This document shows, piece by piece, positions 33,193 through 40,836 of a DNA stretch of 43,063 nt. The stretch is from positions 1 to 43,063 of the forward strand of contig CAJUCN010000021.1 of NCBI GenBank assembly GCA_910585005.1, in the 5' to 3' direction. Both the position numbers and the translations under genes were made by a program. Below the pieces are notes generated by a model that saw only the letters and a list, made by a program, of their open reading frames with translations, made no database searches and was not told the origin of the DNA. Origin of the DNA: an uncultured Lachnospiraceae bacterium. Lineage in GTDB: Bacteria; Bacillota; Clostridia; Lachnospirales; Lachnospiraceae. The stretch's first letter is position 1, and every line of letters begins with the position of its first letter.

Positions 33193-33226
33193 AAATGGCT
33201 GGCAAAGTTATCTTTGCCGGCCATTT
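33193..33226. terminator. Bidirectional terminator between GH113 operon and permease
   Basis: A 15-bp stem (33193-33207 and 33212-33226, one G-T position) with a 4-nt loop lies between convergent genes. T-rich sequence follows on both strands, so it probably ends both transcripts. Confidence 0.8.
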
Positions 33227-33231
33227 CCCTT

Positions 33232-34095
33232 TTAAAAGATTCCCATAAATTCCATTAAAATTCCTGCAAATACCCCTGCCCCATATAAGAAAAACATAAT
33301 CTTTACATTTTCCCATATATCATCGTTTACCTTAAAGAGCACTAACAGCCCCACACCCGTTCCCGAAAGCAGTCCCGCTATCATAGCTCCCCCTCCAAGC
33401 ATCCCTTCCAAATATAACTGTGTCAGGACTACAGAAGAGGCACAGTTAGGAATCAATCCTACAAGACCCGAAACCATTGGCCCCAAAATGGGCCTGGAGG
33501 AAAGAAAAGAAGCAAGCGCTGCATCCCCCATCCAGCCAATCAACAGATTCAGTAAAAAGGATATTAAAAGGAGAAAAGCAAATATCTGGAACGTATGCCG
33601 TAATGCTGAGCGGACGATCTTTCCCTCACCACAATGGCAATGATGATGGTCACAAATCTGATCGATCCGAAAACCCTCTTTCTTTTTTCCTTGTTTTTTA
33701 TACATCCACAAATCGATTAAAAAACCTGCAGCTATCCCGATAGCTGCTTTCCATCCTAGGATTTTAATAATGATCATAGGATGTACCTGCTCTGAAAGCA
33801 AAATAGGAAGCATTTCATCGGAGGTCGATAAAAACACTGCCAAAAGCGTTCCTAATGTAATAATCCGTCCTGCATATAAATTAGACGCTGCCGCTGAAAA
33901 TCCACATTGAGGCACGATACCAAGCGCCCCTCCAATGACCGGCCCCCATTTCCCGGATTTTTGTAACATACGTCCGGTTTTTTGGCTGGTCTTATGTTCC
34001 ATATATTCCATTACCAAATAAGTAACGAACAAAAAAGGAAGAAGCTTGATCCCGTCTATCAGTGCGTCCGTCATAGCCTCAAAAAACATATTCAT
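33232..34095 (-). CDS. ArsP_2-type membrane permease (putative heavy metal or manganese transporter)
   Basis: The 287-residue protein has about eight hydrophobic segments in two halves, separated by a cytosolic loop with CDHHHCHCGEGK (about 147-158), a His/Cys-rich metal-binding stretch. Paired motifs PQCGFSAAASNLY and PNCASSVVLTQLY in the two halves mark the family that annotators call ArsP_2, arsenic efflux or putative manganese transporter. The real substrate is not settled. It would sit in the cytoplasmic membrane. It follows the DUF1624 gene by 20 bases, so the two share a transcript. Confidence 0.78.
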   Translation of the reverse strand: MNMFFEAMTDALIDGIKLLPFLFVTYLVMEYMEHKTSQKTGRMLQKSGKWGPVIGGALGIVPQCGFSAAASNLYAGRIITLGTLLAVFLSTSDEMLPILLSEQVHPMIIIKILGWKAAIGIAAGFLIDLWMYKKQGKKKEGFRIDQICDHHHCHCGEGKIVRSALRHTFQIFAFLLLISFLLNLLIGWMGDAALASFLSSRPILGPMVSGLVGLIPNCASSVVLTQLYLEGMLGGGAMIAGLLSGTGVGLLVLFKVNDDIWENVKIMFFLYGAGVFAGILMEFMGIF

Positions 34096-34115
34096 CCACC
34101 ATTCCTCTCACTGTC

Positions 34116-34886
34116 TTAAATGATTCCTCCCATATCCATTAAAGTTAGGATTCCAAAAAGTATCGGTTGGTGAAGCAGATAGATTACCAGAGAATGTCTG
34201 CCTAAAAAGGCAAACGGCTCTAACTTTCTAACAAAATACCTATCCATAACTCCCCCAGCCTTAACCATCATACGATAGATAAAATATCCTGACAAGAACA
34301 AAAAAATCCAAGGGAAAAAAGAAAAATAATCCGTAGAATAAAATCCTGGTTCTGGAAACCCCAAAAACGTGGTAACCATATTTTTGTAAAGCGGCTCTGG
34401 CAATTCTAATATATTCCATTGTTCAAAACCCAAAAATCCATTGTTGATATTTCTTGTAAGAATAAATAACATTACTGATGCCATAAAACCGATCACCGGT
34501 GAAAATCTCCCAAAAACCTTATCCAGCAAAATCATACAAAGCATACAGCTTCCAATCAAAGTCAGCACTCCAAATAACACCCTTTCCTGGGGCATGAAAG
34601 CCAATGTAATCATGCTTACCACCACGCCTGCTCCAACAACTGTCAGTCCTCTTTTGATGGGTTTTCTTCCTAATGACCAACAAAACCCCGAAAGGAAAAT
34701 GAAACTCCAGCAAATGCTCTGCTGCCAGATATACGCCCCTCTTCCATGATACCACTGCCAGTTTTTTTGAAAAAGATATACCAAGTCCCAGCTTCCATGA
34801 TAAACAATCATACTAAGCAAGACCATCCCCCTGAAACTGTCTAAAAGCCCGTACCTTTGTACTTTTCCCTTCTGCCGTTCCCACAT
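34116..34886 (-). CDS. DUF1624/heparan-alpha-glucosaminide N-acetyltransferase-like membrane protein
   Basis: The 256-residue protein has about seven hydrophobic segments and begins LLDSFRGMVLLSMIVYHGSWDLVYLF, seen in two parts, the typical start of the DUF1624 family, with a conserved active-site-like His. It ends with FAFLGRHSLVIYLLHQPILFG. Relatives transfer acetyl groups across a membrane to sugars, but this bacterial group has no settled substrate. The ATG follows GGAAGGTGG. It is the first gene before the ArsP_2 permease and divergent from the GH51 gene. Confidence 0.8.
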   Translation of the reverse strand: MWERQKGKVQRYGLLDSFRGMVLLSMIVYHGSWDLVYLFQKNWQWYHGRGAYIWQQSICWSFIFLSGFCWSLGRKPIKRGLTVVGAGVVVSMITLAFMPQERVLFGVLTLIGSCMLCMILLDKVFGRFSPVIGFMASVMLFILTRNINNGFLGFEQWNILELPEPLYKNMVTTFLGFPEPGFYSTDYFSFFPWIFLFLSGYFIYRMMVKAGGVMDRYFVRKLEPFAFLGRHSLVIYLLHQPILFGILTLMDMGGII

Positions 34887-34945
34887 GCGTCTGCCACCTT
34901 CCTAAGTTCTTTTGCTACTTATTACACTACCACAAACATTTGTAA

Positions 34946-34974
34946 TTGACTATTGATTTTCTTTTTGATAACAT
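34946..34974 (+). promoter_or_regulatory. Promoter of the GH51-DUF6171 unit
   Basis: TTGACT (34946-34951), a 17-bp spacer and TAACAT (34969-34974) precede the GH51 ATG by 37 bases. TAAC-AT-AAGTTA downstream of the -10 is an imperfect inverted repeat. Confidence 0.6.
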
Positions 34975-35011
34975 AAGTTATATTAACACAAAAAGAGAAA
35001 GGAATTGGAAA

Positions 35012-36517
35012 ATGGCAAAGCTGGTCATCAATGAAAAGAAAAAACTTGGGAAGATAAACGAGGAAATCTATGGACATTTTTCCGAGCACTTGGGAAGATG
35101 TATTTATGAAGGACTATATGTGGGCGAAGACTCTGAAATTCCGAACAAAAACGGAATGCGTACAGATGTGGTGGAAGCCCTGAAGGACATGAAAATCCCT
35201 GTGCTTCGCTGGCCCGGCGGTTGTTTTGCAGACGAATACCATTGGAAAGATGGAATTGGTCCTAAAGAAAACCGTAAAAAAATGATTAATACCCATTGGG
35301 GCGGCGTTTTGGAAGATAATAGCTTCGGCACACATGAATTTATGGAACTATGCAGCCAGCTTGGCTGTAAAACATATATAAACGGCAATGTAGGAAGCGG
35401 CACTGTCCAGGAAATGTCTGAATGGATCGAGTACATGACCTTTGACGGCATATCCCCCATGGCTGACCTACGGCGCAAAAACGGTCGGGAAAAACCCTGG
35501 AAAGTTGATTATTTTGGCGTAGGTAATGAGAATTGGGGATGCGGTGGAAATATGACTCCGGAATATTATGGAGACTTATACCGAAGATACCAAACGTACA
35601 TACGGAACTATTCCGGAGATGGCGCTATCTCTAAGATCTGCTGCGGCGCTAATTCGGATGACTATCATTGGACGGAAGAGCTGATGAAAAAGACCCATGA
35701 CCATACCCCAAAACATCTTCACGGATTTATGGATGGCCTTTCCCTCCATTACTATACCACCCCCGGACCTTGGGAACACAAAGGAAGCGCTACAGAGTTT
35801 CATGAAGGCGAATGGTTTATGACTTTAAAAAAGGCAGCTTACCTTGAAGAGCTGATCAGCAAACATGGGGCTATCATGGATCAGTACGACCCTGAAAAGA
35901 AAATTGGTATGATGGTGGATGAGTGGGGATGCTGGTTTGATGTTGAACCAGGTACCAATCCAGGTTTCCTTTATCAGCAAAACACTATGAGAGATGCGCT
36001 GGTGGCATGTATTTCTCTGAATATTTTTAATAAACACTGTGACCGTGTAAAGATGGCAAACATTGCCCAACTGGTAAATGTCCTACAATCTGTGATCCTT
36101 ACGGAAGGGGCAAAGATGCTGCTCACACCCACTTATTATGTATTCCGTATGTATAAGCATCACCAAAATGCCCACCTTCTTGACAGCTTTATGGAAATTT
36201 CCGAAATAGGCACGGATGAATGCAGGATCCCTAATGTAAGCGAATCTGTTTCCATAGATGAGCATGGTGATATCCATATAACCTTGGGAAACCTTTCCCC
36301 TACTGAAAATCAGGAGATCGAAATCCAATTTTTTGAATCGAAAGGCAGGCAGGTAACCGGCAGCATTTTAGCAGGCAATATGACCGCCCACAATACCTTC
36401 GATCAGCCGGATAATGTAAAAGAACAGGACTTTACCGCATACACCCTTACCGACCAGGGAAACATTGCATTGACTCTCCCTGCTTGCAGTGTCCTTCATC
36501 TGAAAGTAACAGCATGA
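35012..36517 (+). CDS. GH51 alpha-N-arabinofuranosidase
   Basis: The 501-residue enzyme removes terminal alpha-L-arabinofuranosyl residues from arabinan or arabinoxylan oligosaccharides. The GH51 motifs are clear: GHFSEHLGRCIYEG near 21-34, RWPGGCFADEYHW near 66-78, GVGNENWGCGG with acid/base E173, and MMVDEWGCW with nucleophile E304. The length is typical. No signal peptide, so it acts in the cytosol on imported oligosaccharides. The start at ATG 35012 follows AAAGGA; a longer reading from 34946 would begin in the promoter. It overlaps the DUF6171 gene in ATGA. Confidence 0.95.
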   Translation: MAKLVINEKKKLGKINEEIYGHFSEHLGRCIYEGLYVGEDSEIPNKNGMRTDVVEALKDMKIPVLRWPGGCFADEYHWKDGIGPKENRKKMINTHWGGVLEDNSFGTHEFMELCSQLGCKTYINGNVGSGTVQEMSEWIEYMTFDGISPMADLRRKNGREKPWKVDYFGVGNENWGCGGNMTPEYYGDLYRRYQTYIRNYSGDGAISKICCGANSDDYHWTEELMKKTHDHTPKHLHGFMDGLSLHYYTTPGPWEHKGSATEFHEGEWFMTLKKAAYLEELISKHGAIMDQYDPEKKIGMMVDEWGCWFDVEPGTNPGFLYQQNTMRDALVACISLNIFNKHCDRVKMANIAQLVNVLQSVILTEGAKMLLTPTYYVFRMYKHHQNAHLLDSFMEISEIGTDECRIPNVSESVSIDEHGDIHITLGNLSPTENQEIEIQFFESKGRQVTGSILAGNMTAHNTFDQPDNVKEQDFTAYTLTDQGNIALTLPACSVLHLKVTA

Positions 36518-36774
36518 CAGAAAACAAAAGATTCTGCAAAAGGTGTCTCACAAAAGAGATGCCTGATGCAGAATATTTCCAAAACATGTATGACTATATC
36601 TCACAATTAGATCCTGATATTAAAGCCCCTGAAGAGTTATATAGTCAAAGACTTTCCTCCTGTAAAGAATGCGGCAATCTGTTAAACGGAATGTGCCGCC
36701 TGTGCGGCTGCTTTGTGGAAATGCGGGCTGCCCTTAACCAAAATCAATGTCCCGCAGTCCATCCAAAATGGTGA
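36514..36774 (+). CDS. DUF6171 cysteine-rich small protein
   Basis: The 86-residue protein has two Cys clusters that look like metal sites: CKRC near 8-11 and a C-terminal set (CKECGNLLNGMCRLCGCF). I recognise it as DUF6171, of unknown function. Its ATG overlaps the GH51 stop, so translation is coupled. Its stop TGA directly abuts the stop of the convergent mgtC gene, in the palindrome TGATCA, leaving no room for a terminator between them. Confidence 0.75.
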   Translation: MTENKRFCKRCLTKEMPDAEYFQNMYDYISQLDPDIKAPEELYSQRLSSCKECGNLLNGMCRLCGCFVEMRAALNQNQCPAVHPKW

Positions 36775-37473
36775 TCAGCTCTCTTCCAGATAATTTACAT
36801 AGTCAAGGTTTCCTATCTTTTCCAAAACCTTGCTATGTTCCGTCTGGCCTTTTAAATCTAATTCAATCGCAATTGCCACATCCGATGATTGAAGAGGTTT
36901 TTCTTTTACCTTATTCATAGATAAAAGTTCATATCCTGAATCCGACAAAAATTTCCGAAGCTTTACAACGCCTTTTGCTTTTTCCACTTCAAGATAAATA
37001 CTCATAAAATGACTGTACATTTCTACTTTTTGGCTAAAACGCTGAAGCAGCCTGTTTGCAATCATAATCAAGGCAAAGCATACCGTTCCTACTCTCAAAA
37101 AACCACCGCCAATGGCCATGCCCATATTAGCTGTCACCCATATGCTTGCCGCTGTCGTCAACCCTTTGATCTTGTTCCTTCCGGTAACTAAGATCATCCC
37201 CGCGCCCAAAAAGCCAATTCCGCTTACCACTCCTGCCGGAATCCTGCCCACGTCTGTCTGCATATTTGCCCGCAGTGCAAGTTCCATATTTAAGACAATG
37301 GCAACCGCAGAACCAAGGCTCACTAGTGCAAAGGTTCTGATACCTACATAGTGGTAATGATTTTTGGTAATTCTCTCCCACCCGATTAAGCTGCCAAACA
37401 AAGTGGCTACTGCCAACCGGATAGCGATTGCTATTTCACTAAATCCTTCCAAAAAAACTATCAGTTCCTCCAC
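36775..37473 (-). CDS. MgtC/SapB family membrane protein
   Basis: The 232-residue protein has the MgtC family N-terminal part of four to five helices with ATLFGSLIGWER, GIRTFALVSLGSA, RIPAGVVSGIGFLGAG, and ASIWVTANMGMAIGGG. The last 80 residues resemble the cytosolic ACT-like domain of the larger members. MgtC-type proteins are linked to growth at low magnesium and to control of membrane ATPase, not clearly to Mg transport. GTG at 37471-37473 was chosen because GGGAGG lies eight bases upstream; TTG six bases earlier is too close to it. It follows glnA by 44 bases. Confidence 0.9.
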   Translation of the reverse strand: MEELIVFLEGFSEIAIAIRLAVATLFGSLIGWERITKNHYHYVGIRTFALVSLGSAVAIVLNMELALRANMQTDVGRIPAGVVSGIGFLGAGMILVTGRNKIKGLTTAASIWVTANMGMAIGGGFLRVGTVCFALIMIANRLLQRFSQKVEMYSHFMSIYLEVEKAKGVVKLRKFLSDSGYELLSMNKVKEKPLQSSDVAIAIELDLKGQTEHSKVLEKIGNLDYVNYLEES

Positions 37474-37517
37474 ATCCAATACCTCCCGTTCTGCGGCCAG
37501 CCGACTATCCTATCTGC

Positions 37518-38948
37518 TTACAGGTCATAATACATTTTAAACTCTGCCGGATTAGGAATCTGTTCCATCCTTTTTAATTCTTCCCGTTTGCGGGAAATCC
37601 AAATATCAATAAGCCTTTGTGGGAATACGCCGCCTTTCGTCAAATATTCCTGGTCTGCTTCCAGGGCATCTAAAGCTTCTCCTAATGACTTCGGTAATCC
37701 TTTGATCTTTTTCTGCTCTTCCTCAGACAAAGTATAAAGGTTAAAGTCATAGGGCCCCCAGCCATTTTCCTCCGGATCAATCTGATTTTCGATTCCGTCT
37801 AGGCCAGCCATTAGTATTGCGGCATAGGCAAAATAAGGATTCGCAGTTGCATCCGGATTACGCAGTTCAAACCTCTTAGCCTCCGGAGACTTTGCATAAG
37901 CAGGGATCCGGATCACTGCACTGCGGTTGGAAGTGGCATATCCGATCGTAACCGGCGCCTCATACCCTGGAACCAGACGCTTAAAGGAATTGGTTGAAGG
38001 GTTCGTAAACGCACAAAGGGATGCAATATGTTTCAGCAGCCCTCCCATAAAATAGTGGGCTGTGCGGCTAAGCCCGGAATAACCGTTTTCATCATAAAAA
38101 AGCGGTTTCCCATCTTTCATAAGCAGCATATGTACATGCAAGCCGCTTCCTGCCTCCTGGTAAATGGGCTTAGGCAAAAAGGTAGCCGTTTTCCCTTCCT
38201 TCGCTGCCATATTCTTAATAATATACTTAATGATCATGGTGTTATCCGCCATATCTGGCATATCCGCAAGTTCTACCTCTATTTCCATCTGTCCAGGGCC
38301 ACCCACTTCATGATGGTGGTATTTTACCTGGATCCCCCAATTCTCCATCATCATGCACATACGGCTGCGTAGATCGTACCCTACATCCTGAGGCGCCGCC
38401 ACATGATATCCTCCTTTATAAGGAACCTCATAGCCATTATTTCCTTCCTTATCCAGGCTACAGTTCCAATCCGCCTGCCTGGTATCAATCCTGTACCCAC
38501 ACTGATGCGGCGTCACTTCAAATCTTGCACTGTCAAATAAATAAAACTCAAATTCCGGCCCGATCACCATCCTGTCAGCAATACCGCATTCTTTCATGTA
38601 TTCCACTGCCCGGAGGCTTACATTTTTGGGATACTGGTCAAAAGGTTTGTTTTCTCCCTTTCCAATGGTACATACATTTCCACACATAGTCAGTGTAGGC
38701 ACTGTAGCAAAAGGATCCACATATGCCGTATTTGGATCCGGCAGAAAAACCATATCGCTCTTTTCAATGGGGGCGTACCCATAATTAGATCCATCAAAAC
38801 CGATCCCATAAGTAAACGTGTTCTCGTCAAACCGTTCTACCGGAATGGTAATATGACGCCAGCGTCCATCAATATCCGTCATCTTAAAGTCGATCATGCG
38901 AATTTGGTTTTCATCACATAGTTTTTTAATAGCTTCAATCTTGTCCAT
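37518..38948 (-). CDS. glnA: Glutamine synthetase, type I
   Basis: The 476-residue enzyme joins ammonia and glutamate using ATP; type I forms a dodecamer. Characteristic motifs are MIDFKMTDIDGRWRHITIP (N-terminal), GFDGSNYGY, the metal site region GPEFEFYLFD, GSGLHVHMLL, the ATP/glutamate region NRSAVIRIPAY, RFELRNPDATANPYFAYA in two parts and the C-terminal NPAEFKMYYDL. The Tyr in NLYTLSEEE aligns with the adenylylation site of enterobacterial enzymes, but whether it is used here is unknown. The start at ATG 38948 was chosen because the longer reading would begin upstream of the predicted transcription start. Its upstream region is divergent from DUF5722. Confidence 0.95.
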   Translation of the reverse strand: MDKIEAIKKLCDENQIRMIDFKMTDIDGRWRHITIPVERFDENTFTYGIGFDGSNYGYAPIEKSDMVFLPDPNTAYVDPFATVPTLTMCGNVCTIGKGENKPFDQYPKNVSLRAVEYMKECGIADRMVIGPEFEFYLFDSARFEVTPHQCGYRIDTRQADWNCSLDKEGNNGYEVPYKGGYHVAAPQDVGYDLRSRMCMMMENWGIQVKYHHHEVGGPGQMEIEVELADMPDMADNTMIIKYIIKNMAAKEGKTATFLPKPIYQEAGSGLHVHMLLMKDGKPLFYDENGYSGLSRTAHYFMGGLLKHIASLCAFTNPSTNSFKRLVPGYEAPVTIGYATSNRSAVIRIPAYAKSPEAKRFELRNPDATANPYFAYAAILMAGLDGIENQIDPEENGWGPYDFNLYTLSEEEQKKIKGLPKSLGEALDALEADQEYLTKGGVFPQRLIDIWISRKREELKRMEQIPNPAEFKMYYDL

Positions 38949-39008
38949 AACCCTTATCCCTTTCTTCCGGCTCATCATGCCGCGTTTTTTATACCTGTAA
39001 CTGTACTG

Positions 39009-39017
39009 ATTATACCA
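39009..39017 (-). promoter_or_regulatory. Extended -10 promoter of glnA
   Basis: On the minus strand TGG directly precedes TATAAT (39009-39014). No good -35 is present, which is normal for extended -10 promoters. The start near 39002 lies about 54 bases upstream of the glnA ATG at 38948. Confidence 0.55.
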
Positions 39018-39135
39018 TATACTTGCAGCCCTCTGCACTACCTATTTTCCAAGGAAAAAGTACAAAGTATCTATTCCTTAACCTGGCGATCTATGATATG
39101 ATTGTTTTGCAAACCAGCCTTGCAAAGGAGGAACT

Positions 39136-40776
39136 ATGAACAAACGAAAGAAACGAATGATTATCGCTGTCGTTGCATTTCTTTTTGCCGACAGCCTCAC
39201 AGCAGCTTTTAACCAGACACCTTATGTGGAAGCTTCAGGACGCCCCGTATCTATCGAATCTTGCCAGATTTCCGGATCAGAGGTAGTATGCCAGCTTAAA
39301 GCAGGCTCCATCCCTTCCAGTGATGACGGGAAATTTTATATTTACTCAGACGAGGTTTATTTGGACGGACCTACCGGAGATGTAGTAGCCACCGTTAAAG
39401 CGGCTCCTTCTGTTTCTGTAAGCTTTCCGTTAAATTACAATACCCCTGCATCAAACCTCAGCCGGAAATTTTTAGTTGCAGTGAAACAAAATGGTCAAAT
39501 GCGCCAGGTCAGTGATGAACATTATATTACCAACCCTGAAGTTCTCGCTTCCTTGACATCCCCCCGGATGAATGTAGGAATCAAAGGTATTCTCCCGGAA
39601 ATAGAAAGAATTACGGATGGAAGCCTGCAGGATCTCGGTATCCAACAGATTGTATATAACTTGCATCTTGATGATATCTGTTCCGTTTCCTCTGCTCCTG
39701 ATGCGATTCCTTTTGAATATAATGGACAGACTTTCTATTTTGATGGTCCTATGGTAAGAAATTACGATGGGGCTGTTAAAGCTTTTAACAGTTATGGCAT
39801 GCAGGTTACAATGGTCATTTTAAATCATGGAACGGGTTCTTATTCCCAACATTTGATCCACCCCTCCGCAAGGGACGGCTTCTGTGAAGGATATGCCATC
39901 AATATTGCAGATGCTGCCGGTACCGACCACCTGAAGGCAATCGGCGCTTTTCTTGGACAGCGCTATTCCGGTCAGCTTGGTTTTGGACAAGTAGACAACT
40001 GGATCGTGGGCAACGAAGTCAATGCACGCACCTCCTGGTGGTACAGCGATTCAACATCCCTGGATTTTAATGTAAACATTTATGTGAAAGCTTTCCGTAT
40101 TCTTTATAATGAATTAAAAGGCATGAATGCCAATGTACGCATTTATAATTCCATAGACCAGGAATGGAACCGGAAATCTAATCCTGGCAGTTTCCTTTCT
40201 AAAGATTATTTAGATCAATTTAACTATTACATGATCCGGGAAGGAAATATTGACTGGGGACTTTCTTTCCACCCGTATAACTCTCCTTTGTATGATCCTT
40301 ATGCATGGAATGGGCCGGAAGCATGGGTGAAAAACAGCATTACATCTCCTTACATTACCATGCAAAACATTGACATTTTGATCGACTATATGCACCAGCC
40401 CAAATTCCTAAATCCAGCAGGAGAGGTCAGAAGCATCTCTTTAGCAGAGATTGGTTATACCTCCAGCTTTGGTGATACAGCCCAAGAGGCTTCTATTGCT
40501 TACGGTTATTTAAAGGCTGCCTCCATCCCGGATATTGACGCCTTTATCCTGTTTAGGCAAACCGATGATCCACATGAAATGGAAAGCCACCTGGCGCTTG
40601 GCCTATACGATTTAAACGGAAATAAAAAACCCTCTTACGAGATCTATAAAAATCTTGGCACACCAAACGAAGGAGCTGTAAAAGAAAGGGTTTCCCAGAT
40701 TATAGGTATGGATATCGACCAAATGGTAAATGAAAAGATTATTTGGACAAGGCCTGGAACCGGTGTCGTGCAATAA
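39136..40776 (+). CDS. Secreted DUF5722 TIM-barrel protein (probable glycoside hydrolase)
   Basis: The 546-residue protein starts with a signal peptide (KKRMIIAVVAFLFADSLTAAF, about residues 5-25), so it is exported. The domain (about 140-530) is of the DUF5722 kind, a TIM barrel in the style of clan A glycoside hydrolases. A probable acid/base is E294 in WIVGNEVNA and a nucleophile E438 in SLAEIGYTS. Residues 35-130 look like a beta-sandwich. No cell wall anchor is seen. Substrate unknown; it may cut polysaccharide outside and supply fragments for the cytosolic enzymes, which is inference. AAAGGAGG precedes the ATG. A repeated TTGCAAA is just upstream. Confidence 0.75.
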   Translation: MNKRKKRMIIAVVAFLFADSLTAAFNQTPYVEASGRPVSIESCQISGSEVVCQLKAGSIPSSDDGKFYIYSDEVYLDGPTGDVVATVKAAPSVSVSFPLNYNTPASNLSRKFLVAVKQNGQMRQVSDEHYITNPEVLASLTSPRMNVGIKGILPEIERITDGSLQDLGIQQIVYNLHLDDICSVSSAPDAIPFEYNGQTFYFDGPMVRNYDGAVKAFNSYGMQVTMVILNHGTGSYSQHLIHPSARDGFCEGYAINIADAAGTDHLKAIGAFLGQRYSGQLGFGQVDNWIVGNEVNARTSWWYSDSTSLDFNVNIYVKAFRILYNELKGMNANVRIYNSIDQEWNRKSNPGSFLSKDYLDQFNYYMIREGNIDWGLSFHPYNSPLYDPYAWNGPEAWVKNSITSPYITMQNIDILIDYMHQPKFLNPAGEVRSISLAEIGYTSSFGDTAQEASIAYGYLKAASIPDIDAFILFRQTDDPHEMESHLALGLYDLNGNKKPSYEIYKNLGTPNEGAVKERVSQIIGMDIDQMVNEKIIWTRPGTGVVQ

Positions 40777-40836
40777 CTATTTGAAAAGCATTAATTTTTT
40801 TAAAATAGTCTATCATACGAAGGGAGCATAACGCTT

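Noticed and set aside
37518..39038. Longer glutamine synthetase start at base 39038
   Set aside because: It lies upstream of the extended -10 at 39009-39017, so it would not be transcribed from that promoter, and the family begins near MDKIEAIKKL.
39107..39126. Direct repeat TTGCAAA x2 before DUF5722 as a cre site
   Set aside because: The repeat is direct with 13-bp spacing and lacks the inverted cre symmetry. It could be an unknown regulator site but there is no support.
40777..40836. Terminator or promoter between DUF5722 and GH2
   Set aside because: ACTATTT and AAATAGT form a loose AT-rich inverted repeat, but no convincing T-run or promoter hexamers with proper spacing follow. I treat the two genes as possibly co-transcribed.
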